NCBI GenBank assembly: GCA_002441545.1
Contig: DJWL01000017.1
Span: 1 to 46,142 of the forward strand
Length of the DNA stretch: 46,142 bases
Origin: Flavobacteriaceae bacterium UBA6231
Lineage (GTDB): Bacteria > Bacteroidota > Bacteroidia > Flavobacteriales > Flavobacteriaceae
Reading direction: 5' to 3'
In this document: in pieces, positions 31,236 through 39,898 of the stretch
Position numbering within the stretch: the first letter of the stretch is position 1
How the letters are laid out: every line of letters begins with the position of its first letter
Notes under the pieces: generated by a model
Told to the model about the DNA's origin: nothing
Database searches by the model: none
What the model saw: only the letters and a program-made list of their open reading frames with translations
Program-made: the position numbers and the translations under genes

Positions 31236-32078
31236 ATGGAAACGCTTGATATTAATATAACAAAATCCTCTGGAGAAAAAGTTAAGTTTTCTATAGAAAA
31301 ACTTAAAAAATCTCTTGAACATACTGGTGCGTCAAATATTATTGTAACAAAAATATTGGATACTGTAAAAGATGAATTATATCAAGGTATTTCTACAAAG
31401 GAAATTTATAATAGAGCTTTTTCATTATTAAAAAAAAACAAAAGCTATTTAGCATCAAAATATAAACTTAAAAAGGCGATTTATGAATTGGGACCAACAG
31501 GATTTCCTTTTGAGCGATTTGTGGGAGCCATATTAAAATATTCTGGTTACAATATAAAAATTGATACCATTGTTGAAGGTCATTGTGTAAAACATGAAGT
31601 AGATGTATTGGCTGAAAAGAATAATGAAATATTATTAATTGAATGTAAATTCCATAATGAAGAAGGCATAAATTGTAATGTTAAAGTACCTTTATATATT
31701 AACTCAAGATATCAAGATATAAAATCAGTTTGGGATTCATCATCAAGAGGAAACATTAAACTTAAAAGTGGTTGGGTTGTAACCAATACTAGATTTACTG
31801 AAGATGCTTTAGTATATGGAAATTGCATGGGTTTATATTTGTTAAGTTGGGATTATCCAAAAGATAATGGCTTAAAAGACAGAATTGACAGATTAGGATT
31901 GTACCCAATAACGGTATCAACATTACTTACCAATCGGGAAAAACAATTTTTATTAAACAATAATATTGTATTGTGTAGGGAATTGGTAAAAGATAAATTT
32001 TTTTTAGACCATTTAGGGATTTCAAAAATTAGAAAAGATAAAATTTTAAATGAAATAGAACATCTCTGTAGAATTTAA
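31236..32078 (+). CDS. ATP-cone domain fused to PD-(D/E)XK (Mrr-like) nuclease-type domain
   Basis: 280 residues. Residues about 3-90 are an ATP-cone, the nucleotide-sensing domain of ribonucleotide reductase and NrdR (ITKSSGEKVKFSIEKLKKSL ... ISTKEIYNRAFSLL). Residues about 92-200 look like an Mrr-type restriction endonuclease fold: E near FPFERF, D in HEVDVL, and ECK in LLIECKFH. The C-terminal part (about 215-280) is helical and helix-hairpin-helix-like. A DNase controlled by ATP/dATP level is suggested; no methyltransferase or R-M partner is nearby. It lies inside the usp operon, so a stress or DNA-maintenance role is inferred. Confidence 0.75.
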   Translation: METLDINITKSSGEKVKFSIEKLKKSLEHTGASNIIVTKILDTVKDELYQGISTKEIYNRAFSLLKKNKSYLASKYKLKKAIYELGPTGFPFERFVGAILKYSGYNIKIDTIVEGHCVKHEVDVLAEKNNEILLIECKFHNEEGINCNVKVPLYINSRYQDIKSVWDSSSRGNIKLKSGWVVTNTRFTEDALVYGNCMGLYLLSWDYPKDNGLKDRIDRLGLYPITVSTLLTNREKQFLLNNNIVLCRELVKDKFFLDHLGISKIRKDKILNEIEHLCRI

Positions 32079-32092
32079 TACTCATAAATACC

Positions 32093-33466
32093 ATGTTAAA
32101 TAATGCGGTAATTCAGTTTTTAGGTGCAGCAGAAACCGTTACAGGATCAAAGTTTTTAGTTGAAGCATTTGGAAAAAAGATTCTAATTGATTGTGGCATG
32201 TTTCAAGGGATTAAAGAATTGCGTGAACTTAACTGGACAAACCTTTCAATAAATGCTCATGAAATTGATATAGTATTGCTTACTCATGGCCATTTAGATC
32301 ATGTAGGTTATCTTCCAAGGTTGGTTAAACAAGGCTTTAAAGGGAAAATTATTGGAACTGCTCCAACACTTGAAATAGCAAAAATCATATTAAATGATGC
32401 TGCCAAAATACAAGAAGAAGAGGCAGAAAAGGCTAATAAAGAAAAATTCACAAAACACAATCCGGCATTACCATTTTATACTTTAAAAGAAGTTGAAAAA
32501 ACCATAGAGTTGTTTCAAGTTGAAATGGAAAATAAATGGATTACTTTTTCAGATTATATTTCATATAGATTTCAATTTAACGGACATATTTTAGGGTCTA
32601 CATTTATTGAGCTAGATATTAATAGTAAAAGATTTGTTTTTTCTGGTGATATTGGTAGAGAAAATGATTATTTATTAGAGAGTCCAAAAAAACCTGAATG
32701 GGCAGACTATTTGTTTTTAGAAAGTACCTATGGCGATAAATTGCATTTTAACGAAAATGTAGAAAGTATAATTTCAGACTTAGTTTATGAAACTATTAAT
32801 AAAAAAGGAAATTTAATTATTCCAAGTTTTGCTGTTGAAAGATTGCAAACTTTAATTTATCTGCTTTGGAAATTATATAAAAAAAACAAGATTCCTAACA
32901 TTCCTATTTTTATAGATAGCCCAATGGGAAAAAATGTTTTAGCTGTATTTAAACAATTTTCAAAGTGGCACAAACTTTCAGATTCAGAATACAATGCTAT
33001 GTGCAATCATGTAAATATAATTGAATCATATAAAGAAACATGGGAAACAATAGATAATAAAAATTCCAAAATAATCATTGCAGGAAGTGGAATGGTTACT
33101 GGAGGAAGAGTGCTAACGTATCTTCAACAATTAATAGATGAAGCATCAACAACTGTTTTATTAGTAGGTTATCAAGCTGAAGGAACACGCGGTAGACAAC
33201 TATTGGATGGCGCTAATGAAATTAAGTTTTTCGGAAAATATTTTCCGGTAAAAGCGACTATAAAAAGCCTTGAAAGTCTGTCTGCACATGCAGATCAAGA
33301 TGAAATTTTGAATTGGTTGAGTAAAATTAAAAACATTCCTGAACAAGTTTTTTTAATTCATGGAGAGCCAAAAGCATCAGATGCTTTACGAACAAAAATC
33401 AAAGATGTTTATGGCTGGCAAGTAAATATTCCTAAGCTTTATGAGATAAAAAAACTCCTACTTTAA
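32093..33466 (+). CDS. Metallo-beta-lactamase/beta-CASP RNA exonuclease-like protein
   Basis: 457 residues. MBL metal site HGHLDHVG (about residues 65-72), a further His in NGHILGS and Asp in FSGDIGRENDYLL, then a beta-CASP domain, and a C-terminal RMMBL part with SLSAHADQDE and HGEPKAS. This is the YSH1/CPSF73-like family, which cleaves RNA, though in bacteria the target is usually unknown. Fourth gene of the usp operon. The pairing of UspA, ATP-cone and this nuclease recurs in low-oxygen and stress clusters of Bacteroidetes as I recall them, but I cannot verify that here. Confidence 0.88.
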   Translation: MLNNAVIQFLGAAETVTGSKFLVEAFGKKILIDCGMFQGIKELRELNWTNLSINAHEIDIVLLTHGHLDHVGYLPRLVKQGFKGKIIGTAPTLEIAKIILNDAAKIQEEEAEKANKEKFTKHNPALPFYTLKEVEKTIELFQVEMENKWITFSDYISYRFQFNGHILGSTFIELDINSKRFVFSGDIGRENDYLLESPKKPEWADYLFLESTYGDKLHFNENVESIISDLVYETINKKGNLIIPSFAVERLQTLIYLLWKLYKKNKIPNIPIFIDSPMGKNVLAVFKQFSKWHKLSDSEYNAMCNHVNIIESYKETWETIDNKNSKIIIAGSGMVTGGRVLTYLQQLIDEASTTVLLVGYQAEGTRGRQLLDGANEIKFFGKYFPVKATIKSLESLSAHADQDEILNWLSKIKNIPEQVFLIHGEPKASDALRTKIKDVYGWQVNIPKLYEIKKLLL

Positions 33467-33496
33467 GTTATAAAACTTTCTTAAAAATTGTAATTG

Positions 33497-33540
33497 CTAA
33501 CATTTATCATTGTTTAAATATTGATTAATCACTAACTTAA
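33497..33540 (+). promoter_or_regulatory. ATGAY-type operator (one weak half) plus -7-like element for hsp20
   Basis: CTAACATTTATCAT at 33497-33510 and TAACTTAA at 33533-33540, spacing 29.5 bp, as at the other sites. Left half CTAAC as in the uspA2 site. Confidence 0.5.
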
Positions 33541-33572
33541 GAACACTTTAATTATTAATTATATATAAAGTT

Positions 33573-34022
33573 ATGAGTCTCATTAAATCTAACAAAAGGA
33601 ACAGGTTATTCCCTTGGGATAATGCTGGCTTAAAAAAATTTTTAAGCACTGACGGATTCTTAAATGACGATTTTTTTGCATCAGACAGTTTTATGCCTGC
33701 AATGAATGTTAAGGAGCTAGATAACGAATTTCAAATTGAATTTGATGCTCCTGGTTTTAATAAAAAGGACTTTATAATTACATTAGACAATAATGTATTG
33801 AATGTTTCTTGTGAAAAGAGTAAAGAAGATAAAAAAAATGACGAAGGTTATACTAGAAGAGAGTTTAATTACGAATCATTCAGCAGATCTTTACAACTTC
33901 CGGATACTGTAAATCCTGAAAAGGAAGTTAAGGCCACTTATAAAAACGGTATACTTAAACTTAATTTAACGAAAAAAGAGGAAGCTATAATTTCAAACAA
34001 AAAAATTATTGAAATAGCTTAA
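33573..34022 (+). CDS. Small heat shock protein Hsp20 (alpha-crystallin family)
   Basis: 149 residues: short N-terminal arm, alpha-crystallin domain at about 45-135 (MNVKELDNEFQIEFDAPGF, FSRSLQLPDTV, and AxxxNGIL in ATYKNGILKLNL), and the C-terminal I-x-I-like tail (KIIEIA). It is an ATP-independent chaperone that holds unfolding proteins. Own promoter with an ATGAY-type site and a strong terminator behind it. Confidence 0.95.
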   Translation: MSLIKSNKRNRLFPWDNAGLKKFLSTDGFLNDDFFASDSFMPAMNVKELDNEFQIEFDAPGFNKKDFIITLDNNVLNVSCEKSKEDKKNDEGYTRREFNYESFSRSLQLPDTVNPEKEVKATYKNGILKLNLTKKEEAIISNKKIIEIA

Positions 34023-34027
34023 CCTTT

Positions 34028-34070
34028 AAGGCAGAAAGCTATTAAGTAAGAAAATTGCTTTCTGCCTTTT
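34028..34070 (+). terminator. Rho-independent terminator after hsp20
   Basis: 12-bp stem AAGGCAGAAAGC (34028-34039) / GCTTTCTGCCTT (34057-34068) with a 17-base loop and a short T run. Confidence 0.85.
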
Positions 34071-34094
34071 ATTGCTTATTTAAATCTTATTGTT

Positions 34095-34538
34095 ATGAAA
34101 GTCATTAACACATCTCCAAAATATATTGAATGGTTAAATGCAGAATTAATGCATGAAGAATCTACAAGATGGTTATCAGAATTGCGTTTTATTAAAGATG
34201 AAGATCACTTTTTTGAAGACTTAATTAAACTATTTACTTTACAATTGATTGATAGTAAAAACTTTACAAAAAGTAAAGAACTAGTATCACAAATAAAAAG
34301 ACTTAGGATTAAAAATGCCGAACTTATAAATGCAATCATAATTCATGAAAAAGAACTTAAAATTATGGTTGATGGTAAAAATCAATTAAAAGAAGAAGCT
34401 CTTTATAAAGAAAAACATAGAGATACTTTAATTGCAGTCAAAAAATATTTTAAAGAATATAGAAATCTTAAAAGTCAGATTTTTAAAACTATAAAAGGAG
34501 TTATGAAAATTGAAAAGCAAAAACTTTTATTGCCTTAA
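34095..34538 (+). CDS. Hypothetical alpha-helical protein
   Basis: 147 residues, no signal peptide, no membrane segment. Almost entirely helical, with many Lys and Glu; coiled coil likely in about 55-147. I do not recognise a family. It starts 25 bases after the hsp20 terminator with no evident promoter of its own, so it may rely on read-through from hsp20, which would suit a stress role. Its 3' end overlaps the converging methyltransferase gene by four bases. Confidence 0.75.
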   Translation: MKVINTSPKYIEWLNAELMHEESTRWLSELRFIKDEDHFFEDLIKLFTLQLIDSKNFTKSKELVSQIKRLRIKNAELINAIIIHEKELKIMVDGKNQLKEEALYKEKHRDTLIAVKKYFKEYRNLKSQIFKTIKGVMKIEKQKLLLP

Positions 34539-35713
34539 ATTTTTGTAGAAATAATAACAATTTTGTTTGATTCTAAATCGGTAGTAAAAAATAAATACAA
34601 ATCGCCACCATCTTTTATAACTAACTTTTTTCTGATGAGTTCAACACTTTCAGGAAAGTTTCTTGTGGTTATGTTTGCCTTTTTTAAGCCTAATTTTTTA
34701 ATAGTTTTAGGATTATAAGGCAATATTGAATCTATTTTAAAACGCCTTCCTGGAAAATCAATGAGCTCTTGACTTGTGTATAAATGTGAATGCTTTTGTA
34801 ATTTAAATATACTTAACTGATTTGATATTGAATGAAATGCCCCAGATTTTAAAATAGCAGAATTGGGTTCGAATAAATAGGTAAGTGGCTTGGAATATAA
34901 TGATTCCAAGTTTTTTTCTTCTTCTAAAGAAAAGTCAAAATGGAACTCTTCGGTTTTAGTAAGATTTACTGTTTTAACTTCTATATTATCAGTAAATCCA
35001 TGTTCTAAAATCCAGAGTAATTCTTTTACTTCATTATTTACAGCTACGACATGTATCGTTTTCACAAACTTCAATTCATTAATACCTATCGATATATCAA
35101 GCAACGGAGATGTTTTAATCATGATATTTTTAGTGTACTTTAATAGAATATTTAAGTTTTCTGGAATGTTTGGAAGGCAATCATTTAAAAAGAATACTTT
35201 TCCTTTACTATCATGTCTTCTTGACGGATCTACATAAATCCAGTCGAAAGATTTTTTTTGTGAGTTTAAAAATTCAATACCATCAATATTTTTTGTTTCA
35301 ATATTATTAATGTTTAATTGCTTGTAATTATAATTAACAAGTTCTGATAAACTTGAATTTATTTCACAATGAATAACTTGCTTAAATTGTTTTGAAAAAT
35401 AATAGCAATCTACCCCAAAACCGCCAGTTAAGTCTATAATGTTTTCCCCATTGATTAGTTTAGATTTATAAGAAGCAGTAATTTCAGAAGACGTTTGCTC
35501 AATATTTAATTTATTTGGATAGTATATATTTTTACCATTAAACCAAGTAGGCAATTTGTATTCACACTTATTTTTAGCTTCTATTTGCTCAATAATTTCT
35601 TTAGTATCTACAGAAGTAAATGGTGTTCCTTTTAATAAAATAGAAGCAATATTTTTATCTAAATTATTAGTTATAAAATTTTGAATATCAATATTTAATA
35701 TGTTTTTATTCAA
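34535..35713 (-). CDS. Class I SAM-dependent methyltransferase, THUMP-like
   Basis: 392 residues. SAM-binding motif I DLTGGFGVDCYYFSKQF around residues 95-110 and the motif IV-like YVDPSRRHDSKGK further on; the C-terminal part resembles the THUMP-like domain of this family. Likely an RNA methyltransferase, target unknown. The start is a TTG at 35713, 7 bases after the AI-2E-family gene; no ATG fits between. Confidence 0.8.
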   Translation of the reverse strand: MNKNILNIDIQNFITNNLDKNIASILLKGTPFTSVDTKEIIEQIEAKNKCEYKLPTWFNGKNIYYPNKLNIEQTSSEITASYKSKLINGENIIDLTGGFGVDCYYFSKQFKQVIHCEINSSLSELVNYNYKQLNINNIETKNIDGIEFLNSQKKSFDWIYVDPSRRHDSKGKVFFLNDCLPNIPENLNILLKYTKNIMIKTSPLLDISIGINELKFVKTIHVVAVNNEVKELLWILEHGFTDNIEVKTVNLTKTEEFHFDFSLEEEKNLESLYSKPLTYLFEPNSAILKSGAFHSISNQLSIFKLQKHSHLYTSQELIDFPGRRFKIDSILPYNPKTIKKLGLKKANITTRNFPESVELIRKKLVIKDGGDLYLFFTTDLESNKIVIISTKI

Positions 35714-35720
35714 ACTATAA

Positions 35721-36809
35721 CTACAAGCCTTTAGTGAGTTTTTTTACAATCTGGTTTTCAGATAAAAACTCCTTTAAAATAACTTTAATTGCTGTATATG
35801 CAGGAACAGCAACTATAAGACCAACTACACCAAATAAAATACCAGCAATTAAAATAATTAAAAAGATTTCTAATGGATGAGACTTTACACTTTTAGAAAA
35901 TATAAACGGTTGGCTGAAAAAATTATCAATCAATTGTCCAATAATGAAAACCAAGAATACCCATAAAGTTTTTGTAAAAACAATATCAGCAAAACCTTGA
36001 TCAAGATTACTTGTCATAGCTAATATTAGCATTAAAAAACATCCTATTAAAGGACCAACATAAGGAATAAGGTTAAGTAGTGCACACAAAAACGCTATCA
36101 CTACTGCATTTTCAACACCTACAATAAGCAGGCCAATAGTGTAAATTATAAAGATGATTAAAATTTGAAAAATGAGTCCAACAAAATATCTTGACAGCAA
36201 ATCTTTAATTTTATTTAATGAGTTTGTTAAGCGTGTTTCTTTAGAGTCTGGAATAAAAATCAACAAACCATTTTCAAATAGTTTGCTGTCTTTTAAAAAG
36301 AAAAAAGAAATAAAAAGTACTGAAAATAAACCAACACTAAAGCTTCCTAACCCACTAATAATTGAATTTAAAAAATCAGGAATAATGGAATAATCTATTT
36401 TTGAAAGTAAACTGGAATCTTTAAAAGATTGCTCAATGTTTATATTATTTATTTTGAAATAAGAAATAACTTGTTGGTATAAATTCTCAATATTTGTTTG
36501 CAATTTATCAATGTCCAATAATGATAAATTATGACCTTGTTTAACAATTAAAGGAATAAAAAGAAGCACTAAACCAACGAATAAACTTATAAGAAGTAGC
36601 ATAGTAACTATGACTGCAATAGTATTCTTAAATTTCAATCGTTTTTCAAGAAACAAAACGATAGGTCTGCCAATTAACGAAATAACAACTGCAATTGTTA
36701 CATAGATAATTACCGACTCAATTTTATATAAAAAATAGAGAAATAAAGCTATGGCTAGCATAATTCCAAAAGCTCTTAAAATGCCTTTTGCTATATCTTT
36801 TGAATTCAT
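35721..36809 (-). CDS. AI-2E transporter (PerM) family membrane protein
   Basis: 362 residues with paired N-terminal helices, a soluble middle part (about 85-140), and a C-terminal bundle of helices with the family segment PYVGPLIG and a typical late VVGLIVAVPAYTAIKV. Members export quorum signals (TqsA) or act as Na+/H+ antiporters; here no substrate can be named. It starts the two-gene unit with the THUMP-like gene. Confidence 0.9.
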   Translation of the reverse strand: MNSKDIAKGILRAFGIMLAIALFLYFLYKIESVIIYVTIAVVISLIGRPIVLFLEKRLKFKNTIAVIVTMLLLISLFVGLVLLFIPLIVKQGHNLSLLDIDKLQTNIENLYQQVISYFKINNINIEQSFKDSSLLSKIDYSIIPDFLNSIISGLGSFSVGLFSVLFISFFFLKDSKLFENGLLIFIPDSKETRLTNSLNKIKDLLSRYFVGLIFQILIIFIIYTIGLLIVGVENAVVIAFLCALLNLIPYVGPLIGCFLMLILAMTSNLDQGFADIVFTKTLWVFLVFIIGQLIDNFFSQPFIFSKSVKSHPLEIFLIILIAGILFGVVGLIVAVPAYTAIKVILKEFLSENQIVKKLTKGL

Positions 36810-36828
36810 TTAGTAAATATAATAATTT

Positions 36829-36912
36829 GTCATTATGAGGAGCAACGTGACGACGTAATCTTTTTAAGTAAAAATTCTAATATTGAGATTGTTTCACTGC
36901 GCTCGCAATGAC
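36829..36912. repeat. REP-like palindromic element
   Basis: Starts GTCATTATGAGGAGC and ends CTGCGCTCGCAATGAC. The arms (36829-36864 and 36884-36912) are imperfect inverted copies joined by an AT-rich middle. Same type as 11584-11654. The higher GC of the arms stands out from the surroundings. Located between the AI-2E and TrmH-type genes. Confidence 0.7.
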
Positions 36913-36914
36913 CT

Positions 36915-37415
36915 TTACAAAAGTTGCTTGGTGATTTCGTATAAAGCAATATTAGTCGCCTGTACTACATTCATGCTACTGTTTTGTCCAAACATATCAA
37001 TATGTATAATATGATTTGAAATATTAAGGATTGCTTCAGAAATTCCAAAATTTTCATCACCAATAACAAGAGCAATTGGTTTATCTTTTGAAAAATTAAA
37101 CATGTGAATTGGTTTGCTTTGGGTTGTAATTTCTAATGCTATAATTTGATAGTCTTGCTTTTTTAAATTTGAAACAACTTTAAATGCAGAATTACAAAAC
37201 TCATGATTAACAACTTTTTCTGTAGCTCTTGATGTTTTGGCTGTTTTTCTTCCTAATAAAATTTGTTCGCCACACAGAATTAATTTTTCAACACCAAAGG
37301 CATCAGCAATTCTAAACAAACTACCAATATTGGGAGCATTAGTAACATTTTCAGACACTAAAACAATTGGGAATGATTGCTTTTTAAAGTTTGTATTGTA
37401 ATGGTTGAGTTGCAT
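36915..37415 (-). CDS. TrmH/SpoU family RNA 2'-O-methyltransferase
   Basis: 166 residues. SpoU motifs: N-x-G (NAPNIGSLFRIADAFG) near the N-terminus, LVIGDENFGIS in the middle, and SMNVVQATNIALYE at the end, forming the knotted SAM site. Short form with only the catalytic domain, so tRNA or rRNA target not decided. On either side lie non-coding repeats. Confidence 0.93.
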   Translation of the reverse strand: MQLNHYNTNFKKQSFPIVLVSENVTNAPNIGSLFRIADAFGVEKLILCGEQILLGRKTAKTSRATEKVVNHEFCNSAFKVVSNLKKQDYQIIALEITTQSKPIHMFNFSKDKPIALVIGDENFGISEAILNISNHIIHIDMFGQNSSMNVVQATNIALYEITKQLL

Positions 37416-37423
37416 CTTTTAGT

Positions 37424-37479
37424 CTCGGTGTTCGGTATTCAGTGTTCAGTGTTCAGTGTTCAGTGTTCGGTGTTCAGTA
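37424..37479. repeat. Tandem array of the 7-mer TTCAGTG (eight units)
   Basis: Eight consecutive 7-base units; four are exact TTCAGTG (37438-37465), the others differ by one or two bases (CTCGGTG, TTCGGTA, TTCGGTG, TTCAGTA). It lies between the trmH-type and DUF4159 genes. A simple sequence repeat, expected to vary in unit number. Confidence 0.9.
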
Positions 37480-37523
37480 GCCGTTGGTGGCAAAAAGCAT
37501 TCGTGAATTTGTGGCTAATGCAC

Positions 37524-38168
37524 TTAATGCTCAAAAACATACTTTATGATATTGGCTCCCATTTTCAAAGCTTTTTCTCTTACTTCAAAAGGGTCATTAT
37601 GTACTTCTTCATCTTCCCAGCCATCGCCTAAATCACATTCATATGTATATAATAGAACTAACCTATCTTCATTAAATATCCCAAAAGCTTGAGCACGTTT
37701 ACCATCATGTTCATGAATTTTTGGTAATCCATCAGAGAATTTATAAACAGTACTAAAAATTGGGTGATTAGACGGAAGTTCTACCAATTCTTTATCTGGA
37801 AAAACCTTTTTTAGTTCTTTTTCAAGATAAGGTTGCATACCATAATTATCGTCGATATGTAAAAATCCACCTGAAGTCAAATAATTTCTAAGGTTTTCAG
37901 CTTCGTCATCAGTAAAATAAACATTGCCATGACCTGTCATGTGCAGAAAAGGAAACTCAAAAATATCGCTACTTCCAACTTCAACAGTTTGTGGTTTAGG
38001 ATTTATTTTTGTGTTTATATTGGTATTACAAAATTTAATCAAATTGGGTAAAGACGTTGGGTTCGCATACCAATCGCCGCCACCTTTATATTTTAAAAGC
38101 GCAATTTCTTGAGCTGATAAAGTAAAAAGTGAAAAGTAAAAAGTTAAAAGGATGATTACCTTTTTCAT
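37524..38168 (-). CDS. DUF4159 family exported protein
   Basis: 214 residues with a signal peptide (about 1-19, ending LSAQ). The rest resembles the DUF4159 family: LLKYKGGGDWYANP, then MTGHGNVYFTDDEAENLRNYL and GGFLHIDDNYG, a class I glutamine amidotransferase-like fold. Function unknown. It sits 1 base behind rsmE, in the tsaD-rsmE-DUF4159 order. Confidence 0.85.
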   Translation of the reverse strand: MKKVIILLTFYFSLFTLSAQEIALLKYKGGGDWYANPTSLPNLIKFCNTNINTKINPKPQTVEVGSSDIFEFPFLHMTGHGNVYFTDDEAENLRNYLTSGGFLHIDDNYGMQPYLEKELKKVFPDKELVELPSNHPIFSTVYKFSDGLPKIHEHDGKRAQAFGIFNEDRLVLLYTYECDLGDGWEDEEVHNDPFEVREKALKMGANIIKYVFEH

Positions 38169-38169
38169 A

Positions 38170-38874
38170 TTATTCGTTTATAAAGGCCACACTATGACAA
38201 GCTACAATGGCAGCCGTTTCAGTTCGTAGTCTGGTTTCTCCCAAAGTTACAGGAATAAAACTCTTATTTAAAGCCATTTCAATTTCTTTAACACTAAAAT
38301 CTCCTTCAGGACCAATTAAAATAGTAATATCTTCGTTTCTTTTAATAATCTTTTTAAGTGATTTTTTATCTGTTTCTTCACAATGAGCTATTAATAATTG
38401 TCCTTTAAATTTTTGATTGATAAAGTCTTTAAACGTCATTGCATCATTAAGTTTTGGTAAATAACAGCTTAAAGATTGTTTTATGGCAGATTGTATAATT
38501 TTATCAAATCTATCTAATTTAATAACTTTTCGTTCGCTATGGTCACAAATAATAGGAGTTATGTAGTCAATACCAATTTCAGTAGCTTTTTCTAAAAACC
38601 ACTCATAGCGGTCATTCATTTTTGTTGGTGCTACTGCTAAGTGCAAATTGTATGGATGCTTTTTCTTTAATTCTTTTGAAATGATTGTTGCAATGCAGTT
38701 TTTTATATCAGGAATCGTGATTTCTGCTTTAAATAACCAGCCATTACCATTGGTAATAAATAAGGTATCACCATTTGTTTTTCGTAAAACTTTTACAATA
38801 TGTTTGCTTTCTTCCTTATCAAAAGAAAATTGTTTGGTATGTTCTGATATGTTTGGATTATAAAAAAGCTGCAT
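38170..38874 (-). CDS. rsmE: 16S rRNA m3U1498 methyltransferase RsmE
   Basis: 234 residues, normal length. N-terminal PUA-like domain with HIVKVLRKTNGD, then the SPOUT domain with ILIGPEGDFSVKEIE and the late LGETRLRTETAAIVA motif, characteristic for RsmE. It methylates U1498 of 16S rRNA. It starts 1 base after tsaD ends, so the two are co-transcribed. Confidence 0.95.
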   Translation of the reverse strand: MQLFYNPNISEHTKQFSFDKEESKHIVKVLRKTNGDTLFITNGNGWLFKAEITIPDIKNCIATIISKELKKKHPYNLHLAVAPTKMNDRYEWFLEKATEIGIDYITPIICDHSERKVIKLDRFDKIIQSAIKQSLSCYLPKLNDAMTFKDFINQKFKGQLLIAHCEETDKKSLKKIIKRNEDITILIGPEGDFSVKEIEMALNKSFIPVTLGETRLRTETAAIVACHSVAFINE

Positions 38875-38875
38875 A

Positions 38876-39898
38876 TTATATTTTTAATCTAGCTGATGCT
38901 GTAATACTTTGATTGGCAAACGAGTTTTCTAAAAATTTTAAATAACCAACAATAGCAATCATAGCAGCATTATCGGTTGTAAATTCAAATTTTGGAACAT
39001 AGGTAGTCCATCCAAATTTTTGTTCACCATCTTTTAAAGCTTGCCTAATTCCAGAATTAGCAGAAACTCCACCACCAATAGCTATATGCTTGATTCCTGT
39101 TTGTTTAGTGGCTAATTTTAATTTATCAATTAAAATTTCAATAATTGTGTATTGAATAGAAGCACAAATATCATTTAAATTTTCTTCGATAAAATTAGGA
39201 TTTGCTTTTGTTTCACTTTGAATAAAATATAAAATGGCAGTTTTTAAACCAGAAAAACTAAAATTCAAGCCATCAACTTTAGGCTTTGTAAATTTAAACG
39301 CCTTTGGGTTTCCTAATTTAGCTAATTTATCAATAATTGGTCCCGCAGGATAACCTAAACCTAATATTTTTCCACTTTTATCAAAAGCTTCTCCAACAGC
39401 ATCGTCAATAGTTTCTCCAATAACACCCATATCAAAATAGCTAGAAACCTTAACAATTTGTGTATGTCCTCCAGAAATGGTCATACCTAAAAACGGAAAT
39501 GGGGGTTTATTAAATCCTTCTTCGTCTATGAAATGTGCAAGAATATGTGCTTGCATATGGTTTACATCAATTAAAGGAATATTTAAACCATAAGCCAATG
39601 ATTTTGCAAAAGATGTACCTACTAACAACGAACCCATTAAACCAGGACCTCTTGTAAAAGCAATGCCATGTAATTGGTCTTTGTTAATGTTTGCCCTTGA
39701 AAGTGCTTGAGAAACTACTGGAACAATGTTTTGTTGATGCGCTCTTGAAGCTAATTCAGGTACAACACCACCATACGCTTCATGTATTTTTTGATTAGCA
39801 ATTACATTGCTTAAAATTTTACCATTATGAATTACTGCAGCAGCAGTATCATCACATGATGATTCAATTCCAAGGATATAAATATTTTGTTCAGACAT
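38876..39898 (-). CDS. tsaD: tRNA N6-adenosine threonylcarbamoyltransferase TsaD
   Basis: 340 residues. LGIESSCDDTAAAVI at the start, the metal-binding HMQAHILAHF (HxxxH), SGGHTQIV, GEAFDKSGKILGLGYPGG-type segment (here YPAG) and the C-terminal GGGVSANSGIRQAL. It transfers the threonylcarbamoyl group to A37 of ANN-decoding tRNAs. Divergent from the tamB gene. Confidence 0.97.
   Translation of the reverse strand: MSEQNIYILGIESSCDDTAAAVIHNGKILSNVIANQKIHEAYGGVVPELASRAHQQNIVPVVSQALSRANINKDQLHGIAFTRGPGLMGSLLVGTSFAKSLAYGLNIPLIDVNHMQAHILAHFIDEEGFNKPPFPFLGMTISGGHTQIVKVSSYFDMGVIGETIDDAVGEAFDKSGKILGLGYPAGPIIDKLAKLGNPKAFKFTKPKVDGLNFSFSGLKTAILYFIQSETKANPNFIEENLNDICASIQYTIIEILIDKLKLATKQTGIKHIAIGGGVSANSGIRQALKDGEQKFGWTTYVPKFEFTTDNAAMIAIVGYLKFLENSFANQSITASARLKI

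Noticed and set aside
37424..37479. Repeat array as a CRISPR
   Set aside because: Seven-base units without spacers; no cas genes.
37377..37631. Open frame on the plus strand over the 7-mer repeat
   Set aside because: Its codons come from the tandem repeat and it overlaps real genes on the other strand at both ends.
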